Of a stretch of DNA of 64,000 bases, positions 10,335 through 22,350 are shown piece by piece (the stretch's first letter is position 1; each line of letters opens with the position of its first letter). Position numbers and translations under genes: made by a program. A model generated the notes under the pieces. It did not search any database. It was not told the DNA's origin and saw only the letters and a list, made by a program, of their open reading frames with translations. This stretch comes from Paraescarpia echinospica (taxonomy: Eukaryota > Annelida > Polychaeta > Sabellida > Siboglinidae): NCBI GenBank assembly GCA_020002185.1, contig CM034539.1:620001-684000 (forward strand), read 5' to 3'.

Positions 10335-10745
10335 ACATGTCATATTGCTGTGAGATCTGGAAAATTACTTATAAATTTAGACTCATAAAACTATCTCTGT
10401 TACAGAAAAAAAGCTCCATCTTTCAAACTTGCATACATTTCATGATTTAGTTGAATACAAGACTATGATTTTACTTTATAAAGCAAACAACTACTCTTTA
10501 AATGGTCGTGTTCAAGCATTATTTGAACCAACCCCAGCATTACACATGCGTGATACCAGACACCAGACAAAGCAAACTGTCTATGTTAAAAAGACACACC
10601 ACCCTCCGACTGCTGCCACACTCGCCGTCAAGGGTATAAATCGTGGAACAATTTAGCAAATAAATTGACTCAGCTTCCAAGTTTAACACAATTTAAAAAA
10701 GCATCCAAGTTGTCATTAGTTTCTACATATTTGTGAATTGTTAAT
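10335..10745 (+). mobile_element. 3'-terminal remnant of a non-LTR retrotransposon (CR1/jockey-like) ORF2
   Basis: C-terminal ORF2 motifs appear in successive frames: YCCEIWKITYK, FHDLVEYKTMILLYKA and SWNNLANKLTQLPSLTQFKKA (about 10640-10720). They end at a stop near 10736. At least two frameshifts and a stop are needed to follow them, so this is a dead fragment. Clade assignment is tentative. Confidence 0.7.
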
Positions 10746-11813
10746 TAAAAATGATGTTTAGTTAACCCATGTATTTAATTAGTACATAATATGATACCAA
10801 GTTTATACATGGATTGTGAATATTATTTTTAGGTATTAGTTAGTTAGCCAGTTATTAGTTAGTTAGTTAAAATAAACCATTATAAAATGTGTACCGTAAA
10901 TAGACGATTAAAAACTGTCCTGTTGTGAGATTCAAATTAAATTATTGTTGTCAAACAGTGCGTGCATGCGTGCGTACGTGCGTTCGCGCGTGCGTGCTTG
11001 TGTGTGTGTGTGTGTGTTTGCACACAAATAGGTGGATTTTTCTTGGCCGTTTTAGAATATAGAATAGAACTTTATTTCAGTCACAATACACATTTCTGAA
11101 TATATTTACAATGGATTAAAAACAACCCCCCCCCCCCGTCTTCGAGACAGCGCGACACCATGTGGGTGAGACGTGCTGAACCGCTGAAGTCCCGACGATA
11201 AATCTCCAACCCCCCCCCCCCCTTCTGATGTCAAAACCCGAGAGACAGCGCGACACAGGATGCGTGCTGAACCGCTGATGAATCTCCCGGAATTCAACTA
11301 AAAAGTTTGCAAGTATATTACCAGTTTGTTCCCGGATAACAGTTCTAACGACTACCGTAGTTGGACTGGTTTTTTTGGGCCAAAAAAAGAAACGCCGTGG
11401 GGATTGAGGTGGAAGGTGTGTTTCCTCCTTAGCACATTTTTTTGGACAAAATACTTGAAAGATATAGTTTTATGACACTTTGATTATGATTGTCAGCCAA
11501 TTATTATATTAAAGGTTTATTTGTAAATGAACATGTGCTCAAAGGGGGTCCTGACTCCCGCTCATGTGGCTCCAGGCCAGCTCCTCATTGGCCAAGTTAA
11601 ACTTCTCCGTCTCGTCTCGACCACGTCTCGTCGTTAAGCCCCCGCCATTGACGCAAGACGCGGTGGAGACGAGTTCAGGACGAGGTCAAGACGCGTCGAG
11701 ACGCTCACAAAACATCAAACATGTTAGATACTCGTTAGTCGCTCAACATTCGCTCGAAACGCGCTCAAGACGCCTCGAAACGGTCTCGAGCCATTCTCCT
11801 TGGTGTGCGGGCT
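10746..11813. other. Intergenic; simple repeats and a dispersed repeat tail
   Basis: Contains a GTGC/TG-rich microsatellite (10957-11020), poly-C runs at 11128 and 11210, and at 11090-11310 a repeat that recurs at 46800-46985 with the same CGTGCTGAACCGCTGA blocks and GATGAATCTCCCGG. From 11310 to 11813 I see nothing recognisable. Confidence 0.6.
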
Positions 11814-12183
11814 ACTTAAGGCAGCGTTTCTCAACCGGGGGTCCCCGGCCCACTAGGGGGCCACCGAGAGCTGACAGGGGATCCGCGAGATGGCAGGACA
11901 ACATTTTAATTTTAAATTACCAGGTAAAAATATAGTCCAGCTTAGTTCGCAGGGTGTAAACAAAAAACAACATTGTCCAGATTGAACGATTCGAGGCATT
12001 CCAAAGAAAACAAACTGTGGAAAACTGTTGCCTCACCAGAAACACCTGACACGTTTAAACAGATGCGTGCAATTCGTTTAGTAGAGAAACGTGGATTTCA
12101 GTGTCATACAACGTCAGGCAACATTGCACTTGTCAGGGTTGCTGAACAAATTCACAGTTATTTCCCTGAACTCACAGAGGGGC

Positions 12184-12470
12184 AGGCAGCGTCTTACGAA
12201 TGATGCTACAGTAACTTGGTGTCAGTGTTGAACCCATCAGAATGATGCTACAGTAACTTGGTGTCAGTGTTGAACCCATCAGAATGATGCTACAGTAACT
12301 TGGTGTCAGTGTTGAACCCATCAGAAAGATGCTACAGTAACTTGGTGTCAGTGTTGAACCCATCAGAAAGATGCTACAGTAACTTGGTGTCAGTGTTGAA
12401 CCCATCAGAAAGATGCTACAGTAACTTGGTGTCAGTGTTGAACCCATCAGAATGATGCTACAGTAACAGG
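12184..12470. repeat. 42-bp minisatellite inside the hAT element, ~6 copies
   Basis: The unit contains GATGCTACAGTAACTTGGTG and TCAGTGTTGAACCCATCAGAA. It is the same unit as the large array in a TBL2 intron at 27582-28850. The 42-bp period keeps a spurious minus-strand frame open. Confidence 0.95.
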
Positions 12471-12542
12471 TGGATTGCAAACGAATTTTCTGGGAACGTT
12501 GAGGAACAACTTGCAGCCACTTCCTCATCTCCACTTTTGAAA

Positions 12543-12858
12543 GAGCTCGTTGACTTATCTTCCATCTGATGGCACCATGAGAGCTCGTTGACTTATCTTC
12601 CATCTGATGGCACCATGAGAGCTCGTTGACTTATCTTCCATCTGATGGCACCATGAGAGCTCGTTGACTTATCTTCCATCTGATGGCACCATGAGAGCTC
12701 GTTGACTTATCTTCCATCTGATGGCACCATGAGAGCTCGTTGACTTATCTTCCATCTGATGGCACCATGAGAGCTCGTTGACTTATCTTCCATCTGATGG
12801 CACCATGAGAGCTCGTTGACTTATCTTCCATCTGATGGCACCATGAGAGCTCGTTTCA
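12543..12858. repeat. 38-bp minisatellite inside the hAT element, ~8 copies
   Basis: The unit starts GAGCTCGTTGACTTATCTTC and ends GATGGCACCATGA; copies are essentially identical. It directly precedes the surviving transposase C-terminus. Confidence 0.95.
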
Positions 12859-13025
12859 ATGAAGTGCAGTCGGAAACATTCTGGTCACATTGTGGTGCTG
12901 AGATGCCATGATGCAGCAATGAAGGTATTGATACAATTGAACACCATCTACCTGTGTGAGGCTGGCTTTTCAGCAATGACAGCATTGAAAAGTGAATACA
13001 GGGGCCAGGCTGATCACTGAAGATG

Positions 13026-13027
<2 letters not shown>

Positions 13028-13092
<65 letters not shown>

Positions 13093-13098
13093 TGTGTG
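13028..13098. repeat. (TG)n then (TGCG)n microsatellite
   Basis: Clean TG dinucleotide run turning into a GTGC tetranucleotide run, inside the hAT element. Confidence 0.95.
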
Positions 13099-13512
13099 TT
13101 TGTCAAAGATCCCCCCACACATTGATCGTATTATTGGCAAGCATCAGCAGCAGTCTTCACATTTGGTGACTATAAAGCTTGTAGTAACACCACCATCAGA
13201 ACAGTCTTGAACAGTTCTTAAATGTATGTTTTGAAATACCAACCGAGATCAACCCAAGCTGACATACTGATATGCTGTGACATTTATTTAATTTAAACGT
13301 GTTTGTTAATTTATTAATAGTGAAGAAAACATATAATAGCACTAACAACAGTAGACACGTTTTCTTTTAATGGTTAATGAAACACATTTTTAAAGCAATA
13401 ACTGTTGATACCATTGTAGCAACAATGAGGGGATGTCATATCTTACGTGGGGGCCCCCAGATGGTTTCATTGGACACAAGGGGGCCTTGGTAATAAAAGG
13501 TTAGAACCGCTG

Positions 13513-13740
13513 ACTTAAGGGATACATCTTCTGTCGTGACCTGAAACAGTTCTTGGTCCACAGCAATTCCCAAGTGTATTATGGACTGACTTAAGGGATA
13601 CATCTTCTGTCGTGACCTGAAACAGTTCTTGGCAGAAGCTGGTCCAATTTTAATAAAACTCGTTTTGTTAAACACGTCCACAGCAATTCCCAAGTGTATT
13701 ATGGACTGTGCAGTCAAGCGTGACCGATACAGCACAGCAA
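13513..13740. repeat. Interleaved duplication next to the hAT right end
   Basis: Block A (GGGATACATCTTCTGTCGTG..., about 45 bp) occurs at 13520 and 13596. Block B (CCACAGCAATTCCCAAGTGT..., about 32 bp) occurs at 13557 and 13678. The order is A-B-A-C-B, where C (about 13632-13676) is present only in the second round. This suggests a tandem duplication with an internal deletion. A 99-codon minus frame across it reflects the duplication and has no known domain. Confidence 0.7.
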
Positions 13741-14066
13741 AAGTGCCTTAAGCCCTGTTGGAAAAATCGTATAATTGTCAGATATCGTTAAACGACGTAA
13801 GGTCTAGATTCTAGAGGGTGGTGTGGTCACCTGGAGCAATCAGCGAGGGCAGAGGTGGTGACAACGGAAAGTCTTGCGGTGATTCTCCAATCACAAGGTT
13901 TACACTCACAGTTGAAGACATCGTCGTTCGGATAGGCAGCTGAATGGATCATCTGTGCTCTTCACAGAAGCATCCAGATGTTGCCTATACTCCCACGAGT
14001 CGAGTTGCAGTCGATGAGGACACGACCCAGTGAGAAACACTATGCTGGGATATTAGTGGAGTATGA

Positions 14067-14957
14067 CTGGTGTAATATAGTATCGTGACTGCATAATCAA
14101 ATGACCCTCGTTCGATTTACTAAGAAGTATCGTGACCAGGGGATCCACATACTATTATAGTATTGTGACCCCCTGTGGTATTTTGACCCCCACTTATTCT
14201 AACACCAGTATTATGTTATCACATATATTTGGCTACGAAATGCCCCCCGTTTACTCAGTTATTTAAACATAAGTTGTATGATGTGTTAACGATATTGTGG
14301 CCCTCGTCGACACCGAGTTTTCCTATATTTTTCACTGGAACCATCGTGTTGGTTGCAAACAAGAAGCGTTGTCATGACGACAGAAGGCTGCTGATAATGA
14401 AGCAGAGGAACGGACTGTGCGGCGAGAATAGTAAAAGGCAGGATGATAGGCGCAGACTACAAGAGAAAGCAGAGGCGATGTGATGATGTACTGCGGTAGC
14501 CTCGTCTTTTAATAAAGAGGGGAAGTAGCACAATACGACTCCCAAACTTTCATGTTTCATTTATAAAAAAAACAATACATGATGTTATTTTTGTCGACAA
14601 CTATTTATTTTTGTTTAATACAATTCAAGTCTGCTAATCACTTGACACTGACAGTTATGCACTAATGCTCGTCATGCATTCCATCAGAAAGCTGTTTCCG
14701 GTAATATATACCCTCTTTCTACGTGTAAAGTTGAGACAGATTTAGGCTAGGCAAATTAGGTATGAAACAACTTTGTTTTAAATCAATATAAACATTAGGT
14801 TGTGTTCTACAAAGCACTGTTTACTTGCAAAGCGACATCATTATGCTCAATGATATATACGAGACTAAATGACCACAAGGGGGTCAAAATACTATTATAG
14901 TATCGTGACCGAGGGGGTACTTTACTATGTGGGTCGAAATATTATCTTACACCGGCT
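14067..14957. mobile_element. Non-autonomous TIR element with TATAGTATCGTGACC motifs
   Basis: The inverted ends are GACTGGTGTAATATAGTATC at 14067 and its imperfect complement at 14932-14957 (ATATTATCTTACACCGG). The motif ACTATTATAGTATxGTGACC recurs subterminally at both ends (14080, 14130, 14150, 14890). No transposase is seen; the 84-codon frame at 14229-14483 has no recognised domain. Superfamily unknown. Confidence 0.6.
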
Positions 14958-15089
14958 TGTCGGTGGATTAATGATGGTTTCCGGTAGACCAGCAGCCACC
15001 CAGACCTGTATATCACGTCAACAGGTATGATGCAATGAAGGCACAATCCAGATTGAACACTATATATATGTATATATATATATATATCA

Positions 15090-16022
15090 TAGACGTCGAA
15101 CCCGGGGCGGCTTAGGGGCTGAGCCACCGCCCAAAATGTTGGTTGGTTGGGGGCTGCAGATACGTTTACCCCCCGATATTTCTATGATAAGAGGGGTGCA
15201 ATTGGAGGCTTTTTGTGTGACTCAAGGCGGATGTTGTAGGATTTGCTAACCTCAGGGGGAGGGTCAGTTAAAGGGTTTGGTGAACCTCAGCTCCCAGTAT
15301 ATATCCTATTTTCACCACGCTCCGACGCTTATGTATGTATGTGCGTAGGTCTACAGTTTGTTTTAGCAGCTGGGGTATTTTCCAAAAATGCATCACCTGA
15401 GACGAGGCGCGCGTCGGTCGCAGCGTCAATAACAACAGCTACTTCAAGGATGAGATTATAACCTCGATATTGCACAAAGACAGACATAATTAATGTCGGT
15501 CTACATTTACTTACCGACATAAACAGTTAGTATTGTCGATGTGTCGTTGTTTGATCATATACTCTTAGAATATGAAAATACACATAGAAAAACTTAATTG
15601 TTATATTACCTTACTGGCGTCGGAAGGAAGTTAATATACAATGGGCTGAACCAGCCGGAGCTTCAGTTCATCGCACTCCTCCGCTATAGCTGTCGGTTCA
15701 TGACAACGACGGGGGAAGGGGGTGCTGCTGAAGATGTTTCGCAGCGACGTTCATAATTGTAGAAATTCACCAACAACGTCGATTTGCACCCCCTAGAGGT
15801 TCGCCAAAAACACCTTTGGACTCTTCAAAAACCTCCATTTGCACCTCCCTTGAGGCTCGCCAAAACACCTGCATGCAGATTCACCAAAACCACCATAACA
15901 GCAAATGCCATCTACAAATGCACCCCTACCCTAAATATTGGGGGATAATCCTGTCTCAAGCCCCTCCACCAAAACTATTGGGTGGGCTCAGCCTCCATAG
16001 CCCCCCGCGGTTCCGTCGCCCA
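15090..16022. mobile_element. Non-autonomous TIR element (~0.93 kb)
   Basis: The left end GACGTCGAACCCGGGGCGGC...GGGGCTGAGCC (15092-15125) matches the right end GGCTCAGCCTCC...CCGCGGTTCCGTCG (15985-16018) as an imperfect inverted repeat of about 33 bp. The interior has short repeated CTCGCCAAAA/CACC blocks but no coding capacity. A TA microsatellite (15060-15088) lies just outside the left end. Confidence 0.65.
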
Positions 16023-16450
16023 CGCACGTAATGGACCTACATTGAAAATTGCTTGCGGAATAATGATTAGTAGTTGTATGCTGCTTAAACAATATTTGTA
16101 AGGGATGACTTGAAAATCATATTTTACAACATATTCTCTGTTTTTGAGTTCTCCTAGCATATGCAACATTTCAACATAAGTTTACTTTCCGTTCTATTTG
16201 TCCCAGTGTTCGTTGGGTTTAGCTTTTTCACGGACATGCAGCTGGTTTCTATGGAGCCAAATATCGGTTCACTAACCGACAATTTCCGTCCCATCCCGTT
16301 CACCAGCGTTTGCGGTCACGCCTCGCTGCTTCTGGCCCTAATTAACGTGTTGACCAGCCAGCCACGCTCGAAAATGACGTCACGACTGCAGCGACTTCAG
16401 CTAGAAAAGACAGAAGCGCCAGTCGCCACAGACGTGTGCCGACATCAAGC

Positions 16451-17004
16451 ATGAAGCTCGTCGCCACCGCTGCCGTCCTGCTGCTGGCCTGGCACGCCTT
16501 CGTCGCCGTCCAGCACTGGCAAGTCGCCGGCGAAATGAAACAACTGCTGAGACCCAAGAACCTCTCCCTGCGCGAGGTGACGGACGGAAGGAAGTTGGTG
16601 AGGGCCGTGTTTGACGCCGCTCAGACGATGGTGGACTGCGACGTGGGTGCGACCAAATCGGGGACACGCCAAGGTCTCTTCGACATCCGACTGGAGGTTG
16701 ACGATAGACCGGTGAACGACGGCGCCCTGCTGAATACGTTGCAGGCACGGTGTCTGCGAATGCACCAGGACGCGGCGACTTCCGTGTCGAGGACCAGGCG
16801 CTCCCTGCTCGTCTACCCGGGCACCAAGTGGTGTGGCAAGGGTGCCTCGGCCCGCTCCTACGACGACCTCGGGGACAGCCGCGACACGGATATGTGCTGC
16901 CGGGCGCACGACTTCTGCCCGCACACCATCTCCGGCCTGACGTCCAAGTACAACATGTTCAACTTCCGCTTCCACACGCTCAGTCACTGCGACTGTGACG
17001 ACCG
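16451..17004 (+). CDS. Group III secreted phospholipase A2, exon 1
   Basis: Calcium-dependent secreted enzyme that hydrolyses the sn-2 ester of phospholipids (bee-venom/PLA2G3 family). I chose the ATG at 16451 because it opens a signal peptide (MKLVATAAVLLLAW...); an in-frame ATG lies 15 bases upstream. A propeptide of about 100 residues ends in SRTRRS, a likely proprotein-convertase site. The catalytic region follows: calcium loop YPGTKWCGKG, then DTDMCCRAHDFCP with the His-Asp catalytic pair, then SHCDCDDR. The exon ends in phase 2 at 17004 before the donor GTGAGT. Join to 21222-21405 gives 245 residues. The family is secure; whether it acts in digestion, signalling, defence or venom cannot be told from sequence. 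Confidence 0.93.
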
Positions 17005-17630
17005 GTGAGTAGAACTGACACTCTTAGCACAAAATATATATAATATATACATAGAACATCTTATGCTATAGAATGTATTCTACAGGATTGTTGCTGTCTT
17101 GCGGAAGGTTTTCTATACAATATTTTTTAGAATTTGTTTGACCACGCCAATTTCTATAGAATTCTACAGAAATGTTATAGATTTCTAAAGCATTCTATAA
17201 AATTGTATAGACTGTTTTACTAACGTAAAGGTTGCCGCTCTATGCTAGACAGACATATATACATTATTTATTTCGACCACCACATATAAAATATAGCATT
17301 CACAGAAAGGCCAGGGGCTACAATTGAGATAATTATGTGTCGCTATCATGGGATTAAACACGGTAAATTCGTGGTTATGAAAACATTGATAGAAGTATGT
17401 TTCATCACTTCACTCCTCACAAAATAGAAGAACACGAGGAAACGAAGCTAGAAACGTTTGCGAAAGAACAGTGCATAGATTAGATATCAAAACTATGTAT
17501 GTTTATCTGTACAGAAGACTACAGATGAATGGAACAGACTGTCTGCTGATCGTGCAAATGCCAGATGCGTGAATAATTAAGTTTAAAAACCAAAATCGCT
17601 ACGTATCTTAAAATGGCGAGTTACACGTAA
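17005..17630. other. Phospholipase intron 1, 5' part
   Basis: AT-rich with a run of TTCTATAGAATTCTA-type palindromic motifs at 17080-17220. Sequence from about 17400 may be the eroded 5' side of the retrotransposon that follows. No gene seen. Confidence 0.5.
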
Positions 17631-19334
17631 ATGCCCGAGGAAATCGAGTCTATGACACAGTCGTTCAAACCTAGACATGGTGTTATTAAAGATGAAACGG
17701 GAATGACTCTGACAGAAAGCGATGACATACTTGAAAGATGGAAGCAATATTGTGAAAGCATGTTTAAGAAAGAAGAAACAGAAGAGGTAGACATGGATGA
17801 AGGCAGAGAGAGGACAGAACCAGAAGATGAACTTGAGCCTTTGCGTTCAGAGGTGGAGTGGGCAATAAAAAGTCTAAAAGACGGAAAATCACCTGGCACT
17901 AATAACATCACTGCAGAGCTAATAAGAACAAGTGGCGAAGCAGGCGGGGATATCTATCACACATTATGCAAGAAAATATGGAGAAGTGGAACATGGCCCA
18001 TGGACTGGAAACGAGCCATCCTTATACCAATACCGAAAAAAGGTGACATACAAGAATGCTCAAACCACAGGACTATATCCCTCATCAGCCATGCGAGCAA
18101 AATTATGCTAAAAATCATAATGAAGAGAATCACAACAAAATTAGAATGTGAAGTCAACAGAACACAAGCTGGTTTCCGGACTGGAAGAGGAACAAGAGAT
18201 CACATTTTCAACCTGAAGATGTTAATTCAGAAATGCAGATAATTCAACCATGACCTTAGGGTCTGTTTCATAGATTATTCAAAAGCTTTTGATAATGTTA
18301 GTCATCAACAACTCAAAACCTTGATACACATGGAATTTGACCAGACAATTACATCACTTACCCAAAATTTATAAGTTGGACAGCAGTTTGCAGTGAGATT
18401 AGAGTGTGGTACCACAGATTGGTTTCCAGTCGGCAAGGGAGTGAGACTGGGGTGCATTTTGTTTCTCCCCCACCTATTCAGTCTATACACAGAGAATATC
18501 ATGAGAGAAGTCGAGACTGACACGAGAAGCAAGTTTTTTAATGGACTGAAAGTGAATGGATAGGAGATATATGAATTGAGATATGCCGATGACACAGTGT
18601 TAATATCTGATACAAAAGAAGGATTGGATAAACTGATAACTACTGTTAAAGAGCACAGCGAGATGAAAGGATTGAAACTAAACGTAAAGAAGACTAAGAT
18701 TATGGCTGTGAAGGGATGTCGAGAACCATCAGAAGTCACAGTAGATGGCGAGGAAATAGAACGAGTGGAAAGTTTTGAATATCTGGGGTCACTGATAGAA
18801 GCGGATGGAGATGGGACGAAAGAAATCAAGCGGAGGTTGGCAATGACGAGTAAAAAGTTGACGGAGATGAAGAAGCTGTGGAAAGCAACGAGCAAAGATA
18901 TGAAACTACGAATTATCAGAGTCTGCATATTTCCAACGGCTACGTATGGATGCGAAACCTGGACTCTTAATAAGAACATTACTAAACGTATAAATGCATT
19001 TGAAAACAAATGTTATAGAAAGATATTATGAGTTTCGTGGACTGAACGTAGAACTAACGAATCCATCACAGATGAGCTTGGTGTTATACCCGGGACTTTA
19101 TTGAACTTTGTAAAGAAACTGAAACTAAGTTATTTCATCCATGTGAAACGGCATCAGTCTCTAGAGAGACTAATAATTGAAGGAAAAGTGGAAGGCAGCA
19201 GAAGCAGAGGAAGACAATGGGGGAAGGACATAGAGGAATGGATGGGAACAGACGTCTGGCGAATGGGGAGGCTGGCAAATGAAAGAGCTGTCTATAGACA
19301 ATCCATCAAGGCTGCAAAGTCCGGAAATGGATAA
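17631..19334 (+). mobile_element. Non-LTR retrotransposon ORF2 (reverse transcriptase), inactivated, inside the phospholipase intron
   Basis: One reading frame runs from 17631 to 19334 with four in-frame stops (18240, 18372, 18561, 19029) and no frameshift. RT motifs appear in order: DGKSPGTNNITAEL, WKRAILIPIPKKGD...NHRTISL, TQAGFRTGRGTRDH, CFIDYSKAFDNVSH, and the catalytic LRYADDTVLIS at about 18576. The C-terminal part has YGCETWTL, FENKCYRKIL and GRQWGKDIEEWMG. The endonuclease domain is missing (5' truncated). It resembles the elements often labelled endonuclease-reverse transcriptase in invertebrate genomes; clade uncertain. It has the same orientation as the host gene. Confidence 0.9.
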
Positions 19335-21221
19335 GCAAACGCAAGACAAGTAAATGCAAAACAACGCATTTGATCATATATGAAAGGCTTCCTTGTCCAC
19401 GTGGCATCTAGGTTTTAGCCATGAGTAGCAATCTGGATAAATTTATATTAAATTTGGATACATTTGCCCACAGTAATCCTTTTACAAAATGTAACCTCAG
19501 TGCGGGCGTCTGTTCAAGTGCATGTGTGCCCAGCAAGTACACCTGTCCTGCTATTGTCTTTCTCCAACTGGTAGAACACAGCTTCAGCGCTTGTGCCACA
19601 CCCCACTACGTGCCATGTTGTTCTCCCCTCCGTCTCTGAAGTGGGTAGTAATGTCGACGTCAAGACGAGTCCTCGGTTTCTGTTTGGAATCTTAGTGAAG
19701 GCTTGCATAAACATTCGTCATAATTTTGTGTCCCAAAACCAACCTACATTTCAACACCAGTTCAGTGGGTTTTGCGCACCTTCTCTAATATAGTATGATC
19801 TCAATCTTGGAGCCACATACCCCAATAATTTAAAACGAAATCATGCGGCTGATATTATAACAGATGTGGTCAAACAGCAATTTTGCAAACCTACGTTAAC
19901 ACACTAGTATCGGAAGTTGGCCGCCAAAGAAATAATACTAACTCGGCTTCAACAGTTCTTATGTAAGACTTTGGTAGTCACATTCGCTAGCTCGGTTATA
20001 AATAGATATCTAAATATACATGGCATCCAGTTTCCCGCGTAATTGTTAATTAACGGCGTCCTAAAATGTATCTACCTTCATTTTGTTTGTTTTTAAATAT
20101 ATTGTCATGCCAACTAAAATCAGTTCAATTCTGTTTTATAACCGACACTTGGTGTGTAGTTGTAGGTTTTTGGATAAGCTTGAAATTTTGCTCGAATTCG
20201 AAACTCAAAAGTTGGCAGGTATACATAATACAGTACGTGGTAGTGTAAACTTACAAATTCAGATTTTCTTTAAATACGACTTAGACAATTTAGTCAACCA
20301 CCCGAGTTTTTGTTGTTGAAAGATTACTGGATTAAATAATCTTATACTGACTCCAGTTCAAAATATACATGGCTGTAGTCATTATTCCTATTATGACATT
20401 ATTTTAAGTTACAAGAAGGCCGTATGTCTACATCCTGTTGCGCAGTATTGTGGTAGTGGCGTGGACAACGCTTATGTTCGACCAATTGCCCTGTATCGGA
20501 GACTAGTGTTTGCATAAAACTCGATCATATCATTCTATCGTTCGACCGACATTCTACACAGAATCAGTCTTCACACTCTTACTAAGCTGCCAATCTGCAG
20601 TAGGCTACGACGCCTCCAAGTCCGTCGGTTTTCTATGAAGATGTACGGCCCTCCACAGTGTAAGTTATTTAATTAGCATGCTAAGTAGGTTTGTACTGAG
20701 CAGTTCGTGACCGTAATGCATATTAACGCTGTCACGTCTGTTCCTTTGGTAGCATACCCCCTCGTTTCCACATAACAATAATTCTTCTTCTCCCCCCTGC
20801 GGGGTGGCATCACGTCACCCAGTCACGTGTTCTCCTAATCTTCTTCTTCCCTTTGCTTTTTTTGCGGGGTGGCGTCTACGTCACTCAGTAGCTTCTTCTG
20901 CCTTTCTTGTTATTTCTATCTCCCCCCTCTTTCTCTTTGTTGTCCGCAATGACTTTCCCTTCTTGGCTGTTCACACCTTCCCTCCCTTTTCTTGTTGTCG
21001 TTCCATCTCAGCTTTGGTCTTCCTCTTCGTCGTGTGTTGCCCTCTTCTGCTTTCCATGCTCTTCCACCCGATAAGAATGGGGGTGTTCGGAAACAATCAC
21101 AATCGATAGTTCGAAAAAAAACTGAGTTAGTTCTTACGCCCGGATCTGACATTTACCTCTCATTAAACACATGTTGCTGTTTGTCTACACAATTTAAGTT
21201 TTGACTTTGTGGCTGTTCCAG
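19335..21221. other. Phospholipase intron 1, 3' part
   Basis: No gene or clear transposon recognised. Contains a pyrimidine-rich stretch (20780-21060) that leaves spurious frames open on both strands. Confidence 0.5.
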
Positions 21222-21405
21222 ACTGCGTACTTGCCTGGACAGCGTCAAGTTTGACGTCATCGCTCCGATCGTGAGATCACTCTACTTCAGCATCGCCGGA
21301 AACGATTGCTTCATTCTCAAACCTGAGAAAGTTTGCGTAAAACGGTCGTGGTGGGGAAAATGCCAAAAATACATGAAAACCTACACTGCCGTGTATCGCC
21401 AATGA
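21222..21405 (+). CDS. Group III secreted phospholipase A2, exon 2
   Basis: Acceptor TGGCTGTTCCAG ends at 21221. The first base completes the split Arg codon of exon 1, giving CDDR-LRTCLDS, the Cys-bearing run that follows the active site in this family. The rest holds further cysteines (GNDCF, EKVCVK, GKCQKY) in group III order and ends with TGA at 21403-21405. The match of phase, cysteines and position makes the join convincing despite a 4.2-kb intron. Confidence 0.9.
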
Positions 21406-22019
21406 CCCACGTAAAAGCGGAATGTCTCGAAAGTGCTAACCGAGATACGCTTGTGGCGACAACTTTCGGTTACCGTAGTGCGCGTAGTTGACGTGCATTA
21501 GTCAATGTTTTGTTAATGTATATGTTAATCATTGTATTATCAACAGTGTTGTATTATTACTAACATAATCTACCACATACTATTTCTGTTCTGCAAAGAT
21601 ATGACACCAGTGACTTGTTTTGTTTCACATCTGTGTATTTTGCTATTAAATGTTATCAGTTGTTCTGAAGAAAAAAGTATTTTGTGTAGCTTACTTAACT
21701 TTTAATTAAACTCACAAAACATATCCACTTATGTCGGTCTGCATGCTGTTTGACCACACTCCGTCTGACAGGGCACGTGATGCATCACGACGACGCAGCC
21801 TACAACCTGTTAACACCGGGATACGTTGGCACTTTTCGCCCGACCCGACCAAACCAGACTCACCCCAACTGCAGATTACACCGACTGAGTCGTACTTAAA
21901 GCCGGCGTGACGTCATAATCGTGCAAACGTAAACACTTTGGAATAAGTCAGACTGACACTAACTGCTCTGGTGTAGCAGAAAGTTTTCAAGTTTATGCGA
22001 TTATGACGTCACGTCACAC
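21406..22019. other. 3' flank of the phospholipase gene
   Basis: Presumed 3' UTR and flank; an ATTAAA at about 21646 could be a polyadenylation signal. An inverted pair GTGACGTCATAATCGTGC / GCGATTATGACGTCAC lies at 21907 and 21996. Confidence 0.4.
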
Positions 22020-22350
22020 CGTTTTCAAGTATGACGCGGTCGGTGTCAATTGGCACTGCACATTGTGCAGTCGGGTGAGGCTGGTCTGGTCTGGTCGGTA
22101 TCAATTGTCACTGCACACAGTGCAGTCGGGTGAGTCTGGTTTGGTCGGTGTCAATTGCCACAGCACACAGGTGACAGTGCTGTCGGGCGAGTCTGGTATG
22201 GCTAGTGTCAATTGGCACAGTACACAGTGAGGTCGGGTGAGTCTGGTGTCAATTGGCACTGCACACAGTGCAGTCGGGTGAGTCTGGTCTGGTTGGTGTT
22301 AATTGGCATTACACATAGTGCAGTCGGGTGAGGCTGGTCTGGTCGGACAG
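22020..22350. repeat. ~50-bp degenerate minisatellite
   Basis: Six or so imperfect copies of a unit with GTCAATTGGCACTGCACACA and GTGCAGTCGGGTGAGTCTGG; unit length varies through small deletions. Confidence 0.85.

Larger units (their letters stand above)
11814..13520 (+). mobile_element. hAT (Charlie-like) DNA transposon with perfect 8-bp target duplication
   Basis: The element (11822-13512) begins CAGCGTTTCTCAACC and ends as the reverse complement of CAGCGGTTCTAACC. It is flanked by identical 8-bp direct repeats ACTTAAGG at 11814-11821 and 13513-13520, as expected for hAT. The plus strand near 12913-13020 still encodes the hAT dimerisation motif IYLCEAGFSAMTALKSEYR, and FNEVQSETFW lies just upstream in another frame. 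Most of the transposase has been replaced by two minisatellites (42 bp and 38 bp) and a microsatellite, so the copy is dead. Confidence 0.9.

Noticed and set aside
16161..16454. 97-codon ORF just before the phospholipase
   Set aside because: No domain, overlaps the presumed 5' UTR, and the phospholipase has its own good signal-peptide start.
18305..19009. 234-codon minus-strand ORF
   Set aside because: Antisense of the retrotransposon reverse transcriptase.
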